Made by a program: the position numbers and the translations under genes. A stretch of DNA of 30,098 nt from an uncultured Candidatus Melainabacteria bacterium (GTDB lineage: Bacteria > Cyanobacteriota > Vampirovibrionia > Gastranaerophilales > Gastranaerophilaceae). The stretch's first letter is position 1. Every line of letters starts with the position of its first letter. The stretch spans positions 1 to 30,098 of the forward strand of contig CAMHMW010000005.1 of the NCBI GenBank assembly GCA_946186335.1, in the 5' to 3' direction. Shown here in pieces: positions 13,645-22,643 of this stretch. The notes beneath the pieces are model-generated. The model made no database searches, had not been told where the DNA came from, and worked only from the letters and a program-made list of their open reading frames with translations.

Positions 13645-15633
13645 ATGGAATACCGCAAATTTAAAATAAATTCTAAATATAAACCCGCAGGAGATCAGCC
13701 AAAGGCAATAGAACAATTGACAGAGGGACTGATAAAAGGTTATGATACCCAGACACTGCTGGGTATTACGGGTTCAGGCAAAACCTTTACAATTGCAAAC
13801 GTAATTGAAAAAATCCAAAAACCGACACTGATTATTGCTCATAATAAAACGCTTGCGGCACAACTTTATAACGAATTTAAAGAACTTTTCCCCGATAATG
13901 CGGTGGAGTATTTCATAAGTTATTATGACTACTATCAGCCGGAAGCCTATATTCCGAGAACCGACACCTATATAGAAAAATCATCTTCCATAAACGAAGA
14001 AATTGACAGACTTCGCCACAACACTACAAGAAGCCTTTACGAAAGAAATGACGTAATAGTTATATCATCCGTCAGTTGTATTTACGGCTTGGGGCTGCCT
14101 GAAAATTATTTTAAAGGGTCAACGGAAATTAACGTCGGTGATGAAATTAACAGAGATGATTTACTGAAATATTTTGTTAAAGTCCGATACGAAAGAAACG
14201 ATTTGGAATTAAAAAATTCAACTTTCAGAGTTCGGGGAGATATAGTTGAACTTATGCCCGCCTATGAAAAGACTGTTACCCGTTTTTATTTCTTCGGGGA
14301 TGAAGTTGAAAAAATAGTAAGAATTGACAATGTTTCCGGAGAAATTCTTGAAACACCGCAATCTGTTGTAATTTATCCTGCCGTTCATTATCTTTCGGAT
14401 GATGACGATGTTGAAGGCACAATAAATTTAATAAGGCAAGAGCTTCAGGAAAGACTTGTTCAACTGAATAATGAAAACAAACTTATTGAAGCCCAGCGCC
14501 TTGAACAAAGGGTTAAATACGATATTGAAATGATAAAAGAAATGGGCTATTGTACGGGAATAGAAAACTATTCCAGAATAATTGAACGCCGCCCCGTAGG
14601 TTCCGCTCCGGCAACCCTTTTGGATTATTTTCCCGAAGATTTTCTCACGGTAGTCGACGAATCTCATGTTACCCTGCCTCAGATAAAAGGGATGAGCCAC
14701 GGGGATGCGGCAAGGAAGAAAGTTCTTGTAGATTACGGGTTCAGACTGCCCTGCGCAAAGGATAACAGACCGCTTACAAACGAGGAATTTTACGGTAAAG
14801 TAAAACAAAAAATATACATCTCAGCAACACCAGCAGAATTTGAACGTGAAACATCTTCACAAATCGTTGAGCAGATTATCCGCCCGACAGGACTGTTAGA
14901 TCCGAAAGTTTCGGTTCGCCCGATAGATACTCAAATAGAAGATTTGAAAGCAGAAATAAAAAAACGTGCAGACAAAGATGAAAGAATCTTGATAACCACC
15001 CTCACAAAACGTATGGCGGAAGATTTGACAGACTTCTTCGTTCAGGAAGGAATACGTGTCAGATACCTTCACAGCGAAATAAAATCAATTGAACGTGTGG
15101 AAATTCTGAGAGATTTAAGACTTGGCGAATTTGATGTCCTAATCGGGGTAAACCTGTTAAGAGAGGGACTTGATATTCCAGAAGTTTCTCTTGTAGCCAT
15201 AATGGATGCGGATAAAGAAGGGTTTCTGCGTTCCGACACAAGTCTTATTCAGACAATAGGACGTGCAGCAAGAAACTCCTGCGGAGAAGTAATTATGTAC
15301 GCAGATAAAATTACGGATTCAATGGACAGAGCGATAAAAGAAACCGAACGCCGCCGAAAAATTCAGATTGAACACAACAAAAAATACGGTATTATTCCGC
15401 AAACAATCAAAAAACCGATAGAAAACAATCTTCTTTCCCTTGTCGCAAGTTATCGTGACCTTGAAGATATTGTTGCTGAGGAAATGGTTGATTTGGGCAT
15501 TGAACAAAAAGATTTGCCCAAACTTATCGACAAACTTGAAAAGGATATGCACAAGGCGGCTAAAATTCTTGACTTTGAGCGTGCCGCACAAATTCGTGAC
15601 CAACTGAAAAAATTAAGAGAAATGAATAAATAA
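13645..15633 (+). CDS. uvrB: Excinuclease ABC subunit B
   Basis: UvrB is the damage-verifying helicase of nucleotide excision repair; UvrA loads it and it recruits UvrC. The 662-aa length is normal. Walker A is GITGSGKT (40-47). The damage-probing beta-hairpin is SYYDYYQPEAYIP (about 92-104). DESH appears at motif II, ATPAEFERE and LTKRMAEDLT mark the second helicase domain, and QTIGRAARN is motif VI. The UVR motif at the C-terminus (KLIDKLEKDMHKAAKILDFE) binds UvrC. No Shine-Dalgarno sequence precedes the ATG; TAAAAT lies exactly 6 nt upstream, suggesting a leaderless transcript. uvrA is not in the window. Confidence 0.97.
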   Translation: MEYRKFKINSKYKPAGDQPKAIEQLTEGLIKGYDTQTLLGITGSGKTFTIANVIEKIQKPTLIIAHNKTLAAQLYNEFKELFPDNAVEYFISYYDYYQPEAYIPRTDTYIEKSSSINEEIDRLRHNTTRSLYERNDVIVISSVSCIYGLGLPENYFKGSTEINVGDEINRDDLLKYFVKVRYERNDLELKNSTFRVRGDIVELMPAYEKTVTRFYFFGDEVEKIVRIDNVSGEILETPQSVVIYPAVHYLSDDDDVEGTINLIRQELQERLVQLNNENKLIEAQRLEQRVKYDIEMIKEMGYCTGIENYSRIIERRPVGSAPATLLDYFPEDFLTVVDESHVTLPQIKGMSHGDAARKKVLVDYGFRLPCAKDNRPLTNEEFYGKVKQKIYISATPAEFERETSSQIVEQIIRPTGLLDPKVSVRPIDTQIEDLKAEIKKRADKDERILITTLTKRMAEDLTDFFVQEGIRVRYLHSEIKSIERVEILRDLRLGEFDVLIGVNLLREGLDIPEVSLVAIMDADKEGFLRSDTSLIQTIGRAARNSCGEVIMYADKITDSMDRAIKETERRRKIQIEHNKKYGIIPQTIKKPIENNLLSLVASYRDLEDIVAEEMVDLGIEQKDLPKLIDKLEKDMHKAAKILDFERAAQIRDQLKKLREMNK

Positions 15634-15665
15634 AAAAAACGACTGGCATAACCGGTCGTTTTTTC
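15633..15665. terminator. Bidirectional intrinsic terminator after uvrB
   Basis: AACGACTGG, loop CATAA and CCGGTCGTT form a 9-bp stem (one G-U pair) flanked by an A run and a T run. It serves uvrB and the convergent pilT-linked operon. Confidence 0.92.
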
Positions 15666-15678
15666 ATAAATATTTTGA

Positions 15679-16449
15679 TTACTTACCGTTCATTCTTGTT
15701 GCGGCATCATCAATAACGTCAATTTTGTTATAATTGTCGTCATAGTCCTCATTATTACCTTTAATCTGCTCATAAGCCGATTGAGCAAAATAGTTTGTAA
15801 GCATTGAAAAGTTAATAATGATAACGATACTTAAAAATGCTACATAACCCCAATTAGATTGAGGAATACCAAAATGATTAAACAGAACGTGGATAGGTCC
15901 GAATACGATTAAATCCACTACGGCCAACTGAGGGAAGAAGAACAACGCACTGATAAATACATCAATACATGATTCACAAATTATCTTAAAATTATAACCT
16001 TCCTGTATCCTTTGATATTTTGCAAAAGATAAAAATGAAGTCAGCAGTATTGAACCTATAATAACCCATACTACGGAAGTCACAATAATAACGTAGTTTG
16101 GGATTTCAATAGGAATTGATGTAAGCAGCATCACAAGCCAATGTCCTATAAAGCCGAGCACCAACCCCTGCGGAACAAGCACAATCGCTGATTTAAAAAG
16201 AGAAATCAATATTTTTAAGGGGTTAAACGTCAGAATATCCGTCCGGTTCATCCTGACATTACATATACCCTGCGACATAAGTCCCAAATACAGCAACCCA
16301 AAAACTGAAGCCCAGAAAATGAATTGCGTCATATTTCCGGCATAATACAACTGTACCAAAATATAAACCGGTATAGCATATACTATAATCTTTACGTAAG
16401 CCAGTCTGTCGTTGATTGCTTCCTGAAAAGAATCTATAATTGATGCCAT
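15679..16449 (-). CDS. Polytopic membrane protein downstream of pilT
   Basis: 256 aa with about six hydrophobic stretches, including VKIIVYAIPVYILVQLYY, FIFWASVFGLLYLGLM, VIIVTSVVWVIIGSILLTSFLS, and VAFLSIVIIINFSMLTNYF. An acidic, soluble tail (NNEDYDDNYNKIDVIDD) follows. It starts 21 nt after pilT with a near-perfect AAGGAGGTGC site, so it belongs to the pilT operon. Its N-terminus (MASIIDSFQEAINDRLAYVK) has a similar plan to the 315-aa protein on the other side of uvrB. No domain is recognised. A pilus-associated or surface role is inferred only from position. Confidence 0.8.
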   Translation of the reverse strand: MASIIDSFQEAINDRLAYVKIIVYAIPVYILVQLYYAGNMTQFIFWASVFGLLYLGLMSQGICNVRMNRTDILTFNPLKILISLFKSAIVLVPQGLVLGFIGHWLVMLLTSIPIEIPNYVIIVTSVVWVIIGSILLTSFLSFAKYQRIQEGYNFKIICESCIDVFISALFFFPQLAVVDLIVFGPIHVLFNHFGIPQSNWGYVAFLSIVIIINFSMLTNYFAQSAYEQIKGNNEDYDDNYNKIDVIDDAATRMNGK

Positions 16450-16470
16450 TTAGCACCTCCTTATATGTAA

Positions 16471-17538
16471 TTAACCCTGAATAAGACGTTTCAGTTCATT
16501 CGGCTTTGAAGATTTAGCCATTGCATCTTCAAGAGTAACTTTACCCGCCTTATACAATTCGGCAAGTGCAGTTTCAAGAGTCTGCATACCTGAGCCTGAT
16601 GAAGTTTGAATGGTTGAATATATTTGTGCTGCTTTTGATTCGCGAATAAGGTTCGCAATAGCAGGAGTTACAACCATGATTTCCTGTGCCATTACACGAC
16701 CCATCTTTGAACCGTCAGGAGCTTTTTTCGGCAACAAAGTTTGTGAAAATACCGCTTTCAAAGAGTTCGCAAGTTGAACACGAATCTGTTGCTGCTGACC
16801 TTCGGGGAATACGTCAATAATACGGTCAACCGTCTGAGCGGCTGAGGAGGTGTGAAGTGTACCAAATACCAAGTGACCTGTTTCTGCTGCTGTCAATGCC
16901 AGAGCGATTGTTTCGTGGTCACGCATTTCACCTACCAGAATAATATCAGGGTCTTCACGAAGTGCCGATTTAAGAGCATTTGCAAAAGACCTTGTATCCA
17001 TACCCAACTCACGTTGGTGAATAATAGACAATTTTGAAGTGTGAACAAATTCGACAGGGTCCTCAATTGTCAGAATGTGTTCAGCTCTTGATCTGTTAAT
17101 ATAGTCAATCATCGCAGCCAAAGTTGTTGATTTACCTGAACCGGTAGGTCCTGTTACCAGAATAAGACCTCTGGGTTGTTCAGCCATTTGCACAACAATA
17201 GGAGGCATACCTAATGCTTCCAAATCCGGTGCTTTTGTAGCAATCGTACGGAAAGCTGCCGCATAATTACCTTTATCCTTATAGAAGTTAACCCTGAAAC
17301 GGCCTATACCTTCAATACCATAAGAAAAGTCAAGTTCCCATTCCTGTTCCAAATGACGTCTTTGGTCATTTGACAACATAGGGAATAACAAAGCCTCAAC
17401 TTCTTCTGCCGACAAAATCTGATGATCGGTTCTTATCAATTTACCATCAACACGAATAACCGGAGGCAACTTTGCTGATATGTGCAAGTCGGAGCCGTTT
17501 CTCTCTACTAATTCTTTCAATAATTCTTCAATAATCAT
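16471..17538 (-). CDS. pilT: Type IV pilus retraction ATPase PilT
   Basis: PilT is the hexameric cytoplasmic ATPase that depolymerises type IV pili and powers twitching. The 355-aa protein has the N-terminal PAS-like region (SDLHISAKLPPVIRVDGKL), Walker A GPTGSGKST (130-138), the Asp box ILTIEDPVEFVH, Walker B LREDPDIILVGEMRDHET (typical PilT wording) and the His box TGHLVFGTLHTSSA. Length and motifs exclude the longer assembly ATPase PilB. GGTGG precedes the ATG. It is second in a three-gene operon: an 83-aa gene, pilT, then a membrane protein. pilB and pilC are not present, so the pilus genes are dispersed. Confidence 0.95.
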   Translation of the reverse strand: MIIEELLKELVERNGSDLHISAKLPPVIRVDGKLIRTDHQILSAEEVEALLFPMLSNDQRRHLEQEWELDFSYGIEGIGRFRVNFYKDKGNYAAAFRTIATKAPDLEALGMPPIVVQMAEQPRGLILVTGPTGSGKSTTLAAMIDYINRSRAEHILTIEDPVEFVHTSKLSIIHQRELGMDTRSFANALKSALREDPDIILVGEMRDHETIALALTAAETGHLVFGTLHTSSAAQTVDRIIDVFPEGQQQQIRVQLANSLKAVFSQTLLPKKAPDGSKMGRVMAQEIMVVTPAIANLIRESKAAQIYSTIQTSSGSGMQTLETALAELYKAGKVTLEDAMAKSSKPNELKRLIQG

Positions 17539-17562
17539 AATCTTTAACCACCATTATTTATT

Positions 17563-17814
17563 CTAATCCGTATAATTCATCATTGCATCGTTTTCTTTTG
17601 CGGCAAGTTCAATCAGCAAATATGTCATATATGCTCCCAAAGCAACCGCTTTCGGGTCAAGATTTGTTTTATTTGCCGCCTCTATAATTGCAGTATTTAT
17701 CTCAGGATTTTCATCCTTGATATAATGTATCATTTTTTTACGCCACGCAGGCATATCTTCAAATATTTCATTAAATGCCGTTGTCGCAACTTCTTCAGAA
17801 ATTACAGGTAACAT
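17563..17814 (-). CDS. Unknown 83-aa protein upstream of pilT
   Basis: A small, mostly helical acidic protein: MLPVISEEVATTAFNEIFEDMP, then WRKKMIHYIKDENPEIN, and a hydrophobic helix with LDPKAVALGAYMTYLLIELAA. The C-terminal helix could pack in a bundle but is too short and mixed to be a clear membrane segment. AAGGG precedes the ATG. It starts the operon with pilT, 24 nt downstream. No family recognised; a role with PilT is inferred from operon position. Confidence 0.75.
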   Translation of the reverse strand: MLPVISEEVATTAFNEIFEDMPAWRKKMIHYIKDENPEINTAIIEAANKTNLDPKAVALGAYMTYLLIELAAKENDAMMNYTD

Positions 17815-17911
17815 ATATAAAGCCCTTTTTATTCATAATACTGTCAATGGAATTATTATACACTAATTTTTAATCCTTGTCTATATTTCAAGAAAAATCA
17901 TATTTTTGGAG

Positions 17912-17926
17912 TATAATAGACTAATG
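17912..17926 (+). promoter_or_regulatory. -10 element and predicted leaderless start of recF
   Basis: TATAAT (17912-17917) is followed after 6 nt by the ATG (17924-17926). Typical -10 to start spacing would place transcription initiation at or within a base of the A of the ATG, and there is no Shine-Dalgarno sequence. Confidence 0.6.
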
Positions 17927-19030
17927 AAAATTAAACGCCTAAATCTGAAAAATTACAGAAATTGTGCAAACTCCGAATTAATTTTTGACAAATCAAAAGC
18001 ATTAATTATCGGGAAAAACGCTCAGGGGAAAACTAATATACTCGAAAGCATTTACTTTCTATCAACCCTAAAATCCCCCCGCACATCAAACAATACCGAA
18101 CTTATAAAATTTAACGAAGAAAGTTTCAGAATAGATTCAGAAATAATAAAAGCCGATACGGATATTGAACTGTCCTTTTGTTATAACACCGAAAAGAAGC
18201 GTGAGGTAAAGGTTAACGGTGCAAAATCAACGGTTAAAGATTTCAAATCGGTATTGAAAACCGTACTGTTTTCCACTACGGATTTACTTTTGTTAAGAGG
18301 CACACCGCAGGACAGACGGGACTGGCTAGACAGGGCAATTTCACAGATTTATCCCGCTTACGAGGAAAGACTTTCAAAATACGACAAAATACGAATACAG
18401 AAAAATAATTTCTTAAAAGAATATGCAAAAACAGGAGTTTTTAACAACGAATTATATGAAGTATTCAATGAACAACTGTCAGTCACCGGAAGCAACATCA
18501 TCTATATCAGAAAAAAATACTTAAAAGAAATTGAGCGGTTTGCAAAGAAAAAGCACCGGACAATCAGCGAAAGCGAAGAACTTTCAATAAAATATGAATG
18601 CAATTTTCTCTCTGATGTAATCTGTGAAACAGAAGAAATACAACGTGAATTTCTCAAATCTCTCACAGAGCGAAAAGAGGAAGAAATTCGCCGTTGTCAG
18701 GTTTGTGTCGGACCTCACAGGGACGATTTAGTTTTTTATATAAACGGACAGGAAGCAACAAAATTTGCATCACAGGGGCAGCAGAGAACTATTGTACTGG
18801 CACTCAAACTCTCCGAACTTGATATCATAACAGAAAAAACAGGCAATACCCCTGTTTTACTTCTTGATGATGTACTGGCAGAACTTGACGATATAAGACA
18901 AAATTACCTGCTGAAATCCATTAACTGCGAAACCCAAACTATCATAACATCCGTTGACACCCTTTTATTTGAGGATGAATTTTTAAAAGATGTTGAAATT
19001 TTTAAAATCGAAAACGGGAATATCATGTAA
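17924..19030 (+). CDS. recF: DNA replication and repair protein RecF
   Basis: RecF is an SMC-like ATPase that binds gapped DNA and, with RecR and RecO, directs RecA loading. The 368-aa protein has Walker A GKNAQGKT (30-37) after IKRLNLKNYRNC, the signature region VGPHRDDLVFYINGQEA with SQGQQRT, and Walker B PVLLLDDVLAELD. ATG at 17924 is chosen; a frame extending 6 codons upstream would start at TTG and run through the promoter -10. Transcription is probably leaderless. It is not next to dnaA or dnaN, unlike in many bacteria. Confidence 0.95.
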   Translation: MKIKRLNLKNYRNCANSELIFDKSKALIIGKNAQGKTNILESIYFLSTLKSPRTSNNTELIKFNEESFRIDSEIIKADTDIELSFCYNTEKKREVKVNGAKSTVKDFKSVLKTVLFSTTDLLLLRGTPQDRRDWLDRAISQIYPAYEERLSKYDKIRIQKNNFLKEYAKTGVFNNELYEVFNEQLSVTGSNIIYIRKKYLKEIERFAKKKHRTISESEELSIKYECNFLSDVICETEEIQREFLKSLTERKEEEIRRCQVCVGPHRDDLVFYINGQEATKFASQGQQRTIVLALKLSELDIITEKTGNTPVLLLDDVLAELDDIRQNYLLKSINCETQTIITSVDTLLFEDEFLKDVEIFKIENGNIM

Positions 19031-19058
19031 TACAGGTCGAGTTGAAACCCGACCTGTA
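19031..19058. repeat. Inverted repeat between convergent recF and transporter genes
   Basis: TACAGGTCG and CGACCTGTA form a 9-bp stem, extendable past one mismatch by two more pairs, one base after the recF stop. No T run follows on either strand, so it may be an RNA end-protecting or atypical terminator hairpin. Confidence 0.5.
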
Positions 19059-19084
19059 AACTTTAACTTCACTTTATAATAAAC

Positions 19085-20452
19085 TTACCCCTCTTTAATC
19101 ATTTTCGTTACGGCAACCGCTGCCAACAGGCACGCTGCACCGATATAGAAGGTGTATTCGTAATGGTGGTTAATATTTCCTGCATTTGAGATAACGGAAG
19201 CATTTATCAGCCAGCCGACAAGAGTGCATACAAACACCTGCGGACCTGCTATAAAGATATTAAATATACCCATTACAGAGCCTTCAGTACCGGGTTTTAT
19301 ATATTTTGAAAGCATCGCAAAAGGCAAAGCACAAACACTTGCCCAACCGATACCCGATAATGCCATAAACCCGAGAACCGCAACATTACTTGTTCTGAAA
19401 AATGCAAGTCCCAGATATGCAGCAATCATTGATAACATCGAAATTATATGGACTTTTTTATTACCGAATTTGTCGGCTAACTTTCCGATAGGTATTGCAA
19501 CGAGAAAACATACCAAATTAAACACTGCAAGACAAATGAGCGCATAGTTTTGCGCGGTATCTTTCAGACTTTGGGCAACAGGATTTGCCGCAATATCAGG
19601 AATATTATAAACAGTGTGCATAACAAACGGTGTCACATAAATCAAAAGGCACATCATACCTATCCATGTAAAAAACTGCATTGTGCAAATCTTTTTAACC
19701 TCTGGTGAAAGAAGGAAAAATTCCTTCATAGACTGCCAAAAACTTTTTGATTCTTCTTCATTCTGAACAGATGCACCTTCATTATCCTGCAAGGTTGATT
19801 TTTCCCTTATCATCAGACAAGTCCAAAGCATTGCAAGAGCAAATGCAAGCCCCGCCATAACAAACTGAGCCGAAATTGACATCTGATAGTCAAAGAAAAA
19901 TTTTAAAGCCGGAGCAACCGCCATTGCAACAACAGAACCCAATCCGATTGCCAAACTTATATAAGAATTTGCCTGAGCGTGTTGTTCTTTTGGCACAACA
20001 TCAGGAATCAGCGAGCGGTAAGGTCCCTGTGCTATATTTATACAAGCATCTATTACCCAAATTAATAACGCTGCGATAAGTAAGCCGCCCCAAGCAGGCA
20101 TATTAAAATGACATATTTTACTTATGAAATCCGAAATTCCTGCAGAATGCGGAAACGCCCACAAAGCAAGAGCCGTAATCAATGCACCTCCGAGCAAATA
20201 AGGTCTGCGGCGTCCGAAACGTGATTTTGTTTTATCACTCAACACCCCGATTATAGGCTGAACAACCATACCAGAAAAAGGTCCGGCAAGCCAGATTAAA
20301 CTGTAAAGCAAAGGAGATGCCCCCAAGCTTGATGTTACAGGCTCAGATAGTGCAATTCTCATCTGCCATGCAAATTGCAGCCCCAAAAATCCCAGTGCAA
20401 AATTTAAAAAATTAATCGTCGTAAATCTTTTTAATTCATTGTTTTCCGTCAT
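19085..20452 (-). CDS. MFS transporter, SLC45/sucrose-transporter-like
   Basis: A 455-aa major facilitator with about 12 membrane segments. The loop DKTKSRFGRRRPYLL after the second helix matches the SRFGRRRP motif of SLC45 and plant sucrose:proton symporters, and the first helix has LNFALGFLGLQFAWQMRIAL. A second MFS loop, GKLADKFGNKKV, lies mid-protein. A sugar:cation symport role in the cytoplasmic membrane is likely; the substrate cannot be read from sequence. GGGG sits 6 nt before the ATG and TATAAT (minus, 20470-20465) lies close upstream. It is downstream of pyrG but probably transcribed on its own. Confidence 0.85.
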   Translation of the reverse strand: MTENNELKRFTTINFLNFALGFLGLQFAWQMRIALSEPVTSSLGASPLLYSLIWLAGPFSGMVVQPIIGVLSDKTKSRFGRRRPYLLGGALITALALWAFPHSAGISDFISKICHFNMPAWGGLLIAALLIWVIDACINIAQGPYRSLIPDVVPKEQHAQANSYISLAIGLGSVVAMAVAPALKFFFDYQMSISAQFVMAGLAFALAMLWTCLMIREKSTLQDNEGASVQNEEESKSFWQSMKEFFLLSPEVKKICTMQFFTWIGMMCLLIYVTPFVMHTVYNIPDIAANPVAQSLKDTAQNYALICLAVFNLVCFLVAIPIGKLADKFGNKKVHIISMLSMIAAYLGLAFFRTSNVAVLGFMALSGIGWASVCALPFAMLSKYIKPGTEGSVMGIFNIFIAGPQVFVCTLVGWLINASVISNAGNINHHYEYTFYIGAACLLAAVAVTKMIKEG

Positions 20453-20521
20453 TATTTACCCCTTATTATATGAATGGTTCAACCGTCAGAACCGTAATCC
20501 CTACCGGTTTTATACTTAATC

Positions 20522-22129
20522 TTATGCTTTAACATTTTTAACAGCAGCATCTATCAACCCTTTAAACAACGGATGCGGTCTGTCCGGTCGTGATTTAAAC
20601 TCCGGATGGAATTGACATGCTACAAACCAGTCAAGTTTCGGCAACTCTACAACTTCTGCCAGCATACCGTCAGGCGACATTCCCGAAAATACAAGACCAG
20701 CATGCTCTATTTGTTCAATATATTCCGTATTAACTTCGTATCTGTGGCGATGGCGTTCCGATATAACATCCGTACCATAAGCACTTTCAGCCTTTGAACC
20801 TTTTTTAAGGTGGCATTCATAAGCCCCCAAACGCATTGTACCGCCATAACCCTTGACATTTTTTTGCTCGAGCATCAAATCAATCACCGGATATGTCGGG
20901 TTTTCATCAAACTCTTTTGAATTTGCCCCCTTTAAGCCCACAACATTACGTGCATATTCAATCACCGCACACTGCATACCAAGGCACAGTCCGAGGAAAG
21001 GAAGATTATTTTCCCGAGCATAACGAATTACGTTTAATTTGCCTTCAATTCCCCTGACACCGAAACCTCCGGGTACAACTACCGCATCAACATCGGCAAG
21101 TTGTTTTTTGCAATTCGCCATATCTACACATTCTTCCGAATTTATCCATTTAATTTCAATCGCCGCATCATTTGAATATCCTGCGTGTTTTAAGGATTCA
21201 ACAACCGAAATATAGGCATCGGAAAGTTTTGTATATTTTCCCGCAATAGCAACTCTTATTGTCTTTGACGGATTTTTGATTTTATTTACAAGTTCAACCC
21301 ACGAATCAAGTTTTGGTTCCCGTTCTTCCATTTGCAGCATTTTTAAAACAACAGAACACAAGTTCTGGTTTTCAAGCGCCAGCGGAACTTCGTAAATTGT
21401 TTTCATATCACGACATTCAATAACCGCATCTTTTGGAACAGAACAAAACAAAGCAAGTTTTTCTCTTTCGGTTTTCGGTATCGGTTTTGAAGTACGGCAG
21501 ACAAGAATTTCCGGTTGAATACCGTAACTTCTCAATACGTTAACGCTGTGCTGAGAGGGTTTTGTTTTCAATTCACCCGATGTCGGAAGATACGGCAGGA
21601 GAGTACAATGAACAGATAAAGCATTACCTATCCCGACTTCTGACTTAAACTGTCTTATCGCCTCAATAAACGGCAAACTTTCAATGTCACCTATTGTGCC
21701 GCCGATTTCAATTATGTGAAAGTCGGGTTTAAACTGTTTTGTTGCCGCAACAATTTTGGTTTTGATTTCGTTTGTAATATGCGGAATAACCTGAACTGTT
21801 GCCCCGAGGTAATCTCCGCGGCGTTCTTTATTTATGACTTCCTGATATATTCTGCCTGAGGTAACGTTATTTACCTGACCGAAACTTGTATCGGTAAATC
21901 TTTCATAGTGTCCCAAATCTAAATCAGTTTCAGCACCGTCATCGGTAACAAAAACTTCACCGTGCTGAAAAGGACTCATCGTTCCGGGGTCAACATTAAT
22001 ATACGGGTCAAATTTTTGAATAATAACAGAATAATCACGTGACCTGAATAACCGCCCCAAAGATGCCGCAATAATACCTTTACCCAAAGAACTAACAACA
22101 CCGCCTGTTACAAATATATATTTTGTCAT
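20522..22129 (-). CDS. pyrG: CTP synthase
   Basis: PyrG makes CTP from UTP, ATP and glutamine. The 535-aa protein has the synthetase domain with TGGVVSSLGKGI (P-loop, about 8-19), DPYINVDPGTMSPFQHGE, and IEIGGTIGDIES, then a class I glutaminase domain with GGFGVRG, the nucleophile-elbow LGLCLGMQCAVIE, and CQFHPEF holding the His-Glu pair. No Shine-Dalgarno sequence is evident before the ATG. A REP-like palindrome lies between gatC and this gene. CTP is a substrate for KdsB, also encoded in the window. Confidence 0.97.
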   Translation of the reverse strand: MTKYIFVTGGVVSSLGKGIIAASLGRLFRSRDYSVIIQKFDPYINVDPGTMSPFQHGEVFVTDDGAETDLDLGHYERFTDTSFGQVNNVTSGRIYQEVINKERRGDYLGATVQVIPHITNEIKTKIVAATKQFKPDFHIIEIGGTIGDIESLPFIEAIRQFKSEVGIGNALSVHCTLLPYLPTSGELKTKPSQHSVNVLRSYGIQPEILVCRTSKPIPKTEREKLALFCSVPKDAVIECRDMKTIYEVPLALENQNLCSVVLKMLQMEEREPKLDSWVELVNKIKNPSKTIRVAIAGKYTKLSDAYISVVESLKHAGYSNDAAIEIKWINSEECVDMANCKKQLADVDAVVVPGGFGVRGIEGKLNVIRYARENNLPFLGLCLGMQCAVIEYARNVVGLKGANSKEFDENPTYPVIDLMLEQKNVKGYGGTMRLGAYECHLKKGSKAESAYGTDVISERHRHRYEVNTEYIEQIEHAGLVFSGMSPDGMLAEVVELPKLDWFVACQFHPEFKSRPDRPHPLFKGLIDAAVKNVKA

Positions 22130-22148
22130 AATATTAAATAACCACTGA

Positions 22149-22220
22149 TTATGAGATTCTTCGGCTTACGGTCATTCTGAGCAAAGCGAAGAATCTCATA
22201 ACTACCCGCCTCAGAATGAC
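22149..22220. repeat. REP-like palindromic element
   Basis: TTATGAGATTCTTCG (22149-22163) and CGAAGAATCTCATAA (22187-22201) form a 15-bp perfect inverted repeat around a centre containing GTCATTCTGAG (22170-22180); its inverse CTCAGAATGAC follows at 22210-22220. The wording matches dispersed palindromes (GATTCTTCG...CAGAATGAC) seen in many bacterial genomes. It lies between gatC and pyrG and could form a large hairpin in the transcript. Confidence 0.75.
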
Positions 22221-22227
22221 AAATAAA

Positions 22228-22509
22228 CTAATTAATTTTAGGAACTTTGAAAAATCCGTTTTCTTCTTCCGGAGCGTTTGACATCAATGCCTCTTTTGAA
22301 ATTTCCAACTGAGGCTCGTCTTCTCTCATAACATTTGAAAAATCAATAACCTGAGCCATAGGTTTAACATTTGATGTATCAACTTCATTCATCTGGTCAA
22401 CATATTTTAAAACATCACCGAGTTGTTTTGTATATAAAACTTTTTCATCTTCCGTTAATTCCAGTCTTGCCAATTTTGCAACATGCTCTACATCTTTTAC
22501 GGTAATCAT
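22228..22509 (-). CDS. gatC: Glutamyl-tRNA(Gln) amidotransferase subunit C
   Basis: GatC is the small chaperone-like subunit of GatCAB, which converts Glu-tRNA(Gln) or Asp-tRNA(Asn) to the amidated form. The start at 22509 gives 93 aa (MITVKDVEHVAKLARLELTEDE) and has AAGGAG 7 nt upstream; a longer frame to 22548 adds 13 residues with no binding site. The LARLEL region, QLGDVLKYVDQMNEVDTSNV, and a late MREDEPQ are typical of GatC. gatA and gatB are not adjacent. Confidence 0.93.
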   Translation of the reverse strand: MITVKDVEHVAKLARLELTEDEKVLYTKQLGDVLKYVDQMNEVDTSNVKPMAQVIDFSNVMREDEPQLEISKEALMSNAPEEENGFFKVPKIN

Positions 22510-22643
22510 TTGTTTACTCCTTAATTTTCTATGAAAATATACTATCACAAAAACATTACAAATACATTCGTATATTAAATAAACTTAAAAATTAGCAAGA
22601 ATACAAAAAATATGATATATTTTATGATGAGGATAAAGGGACG

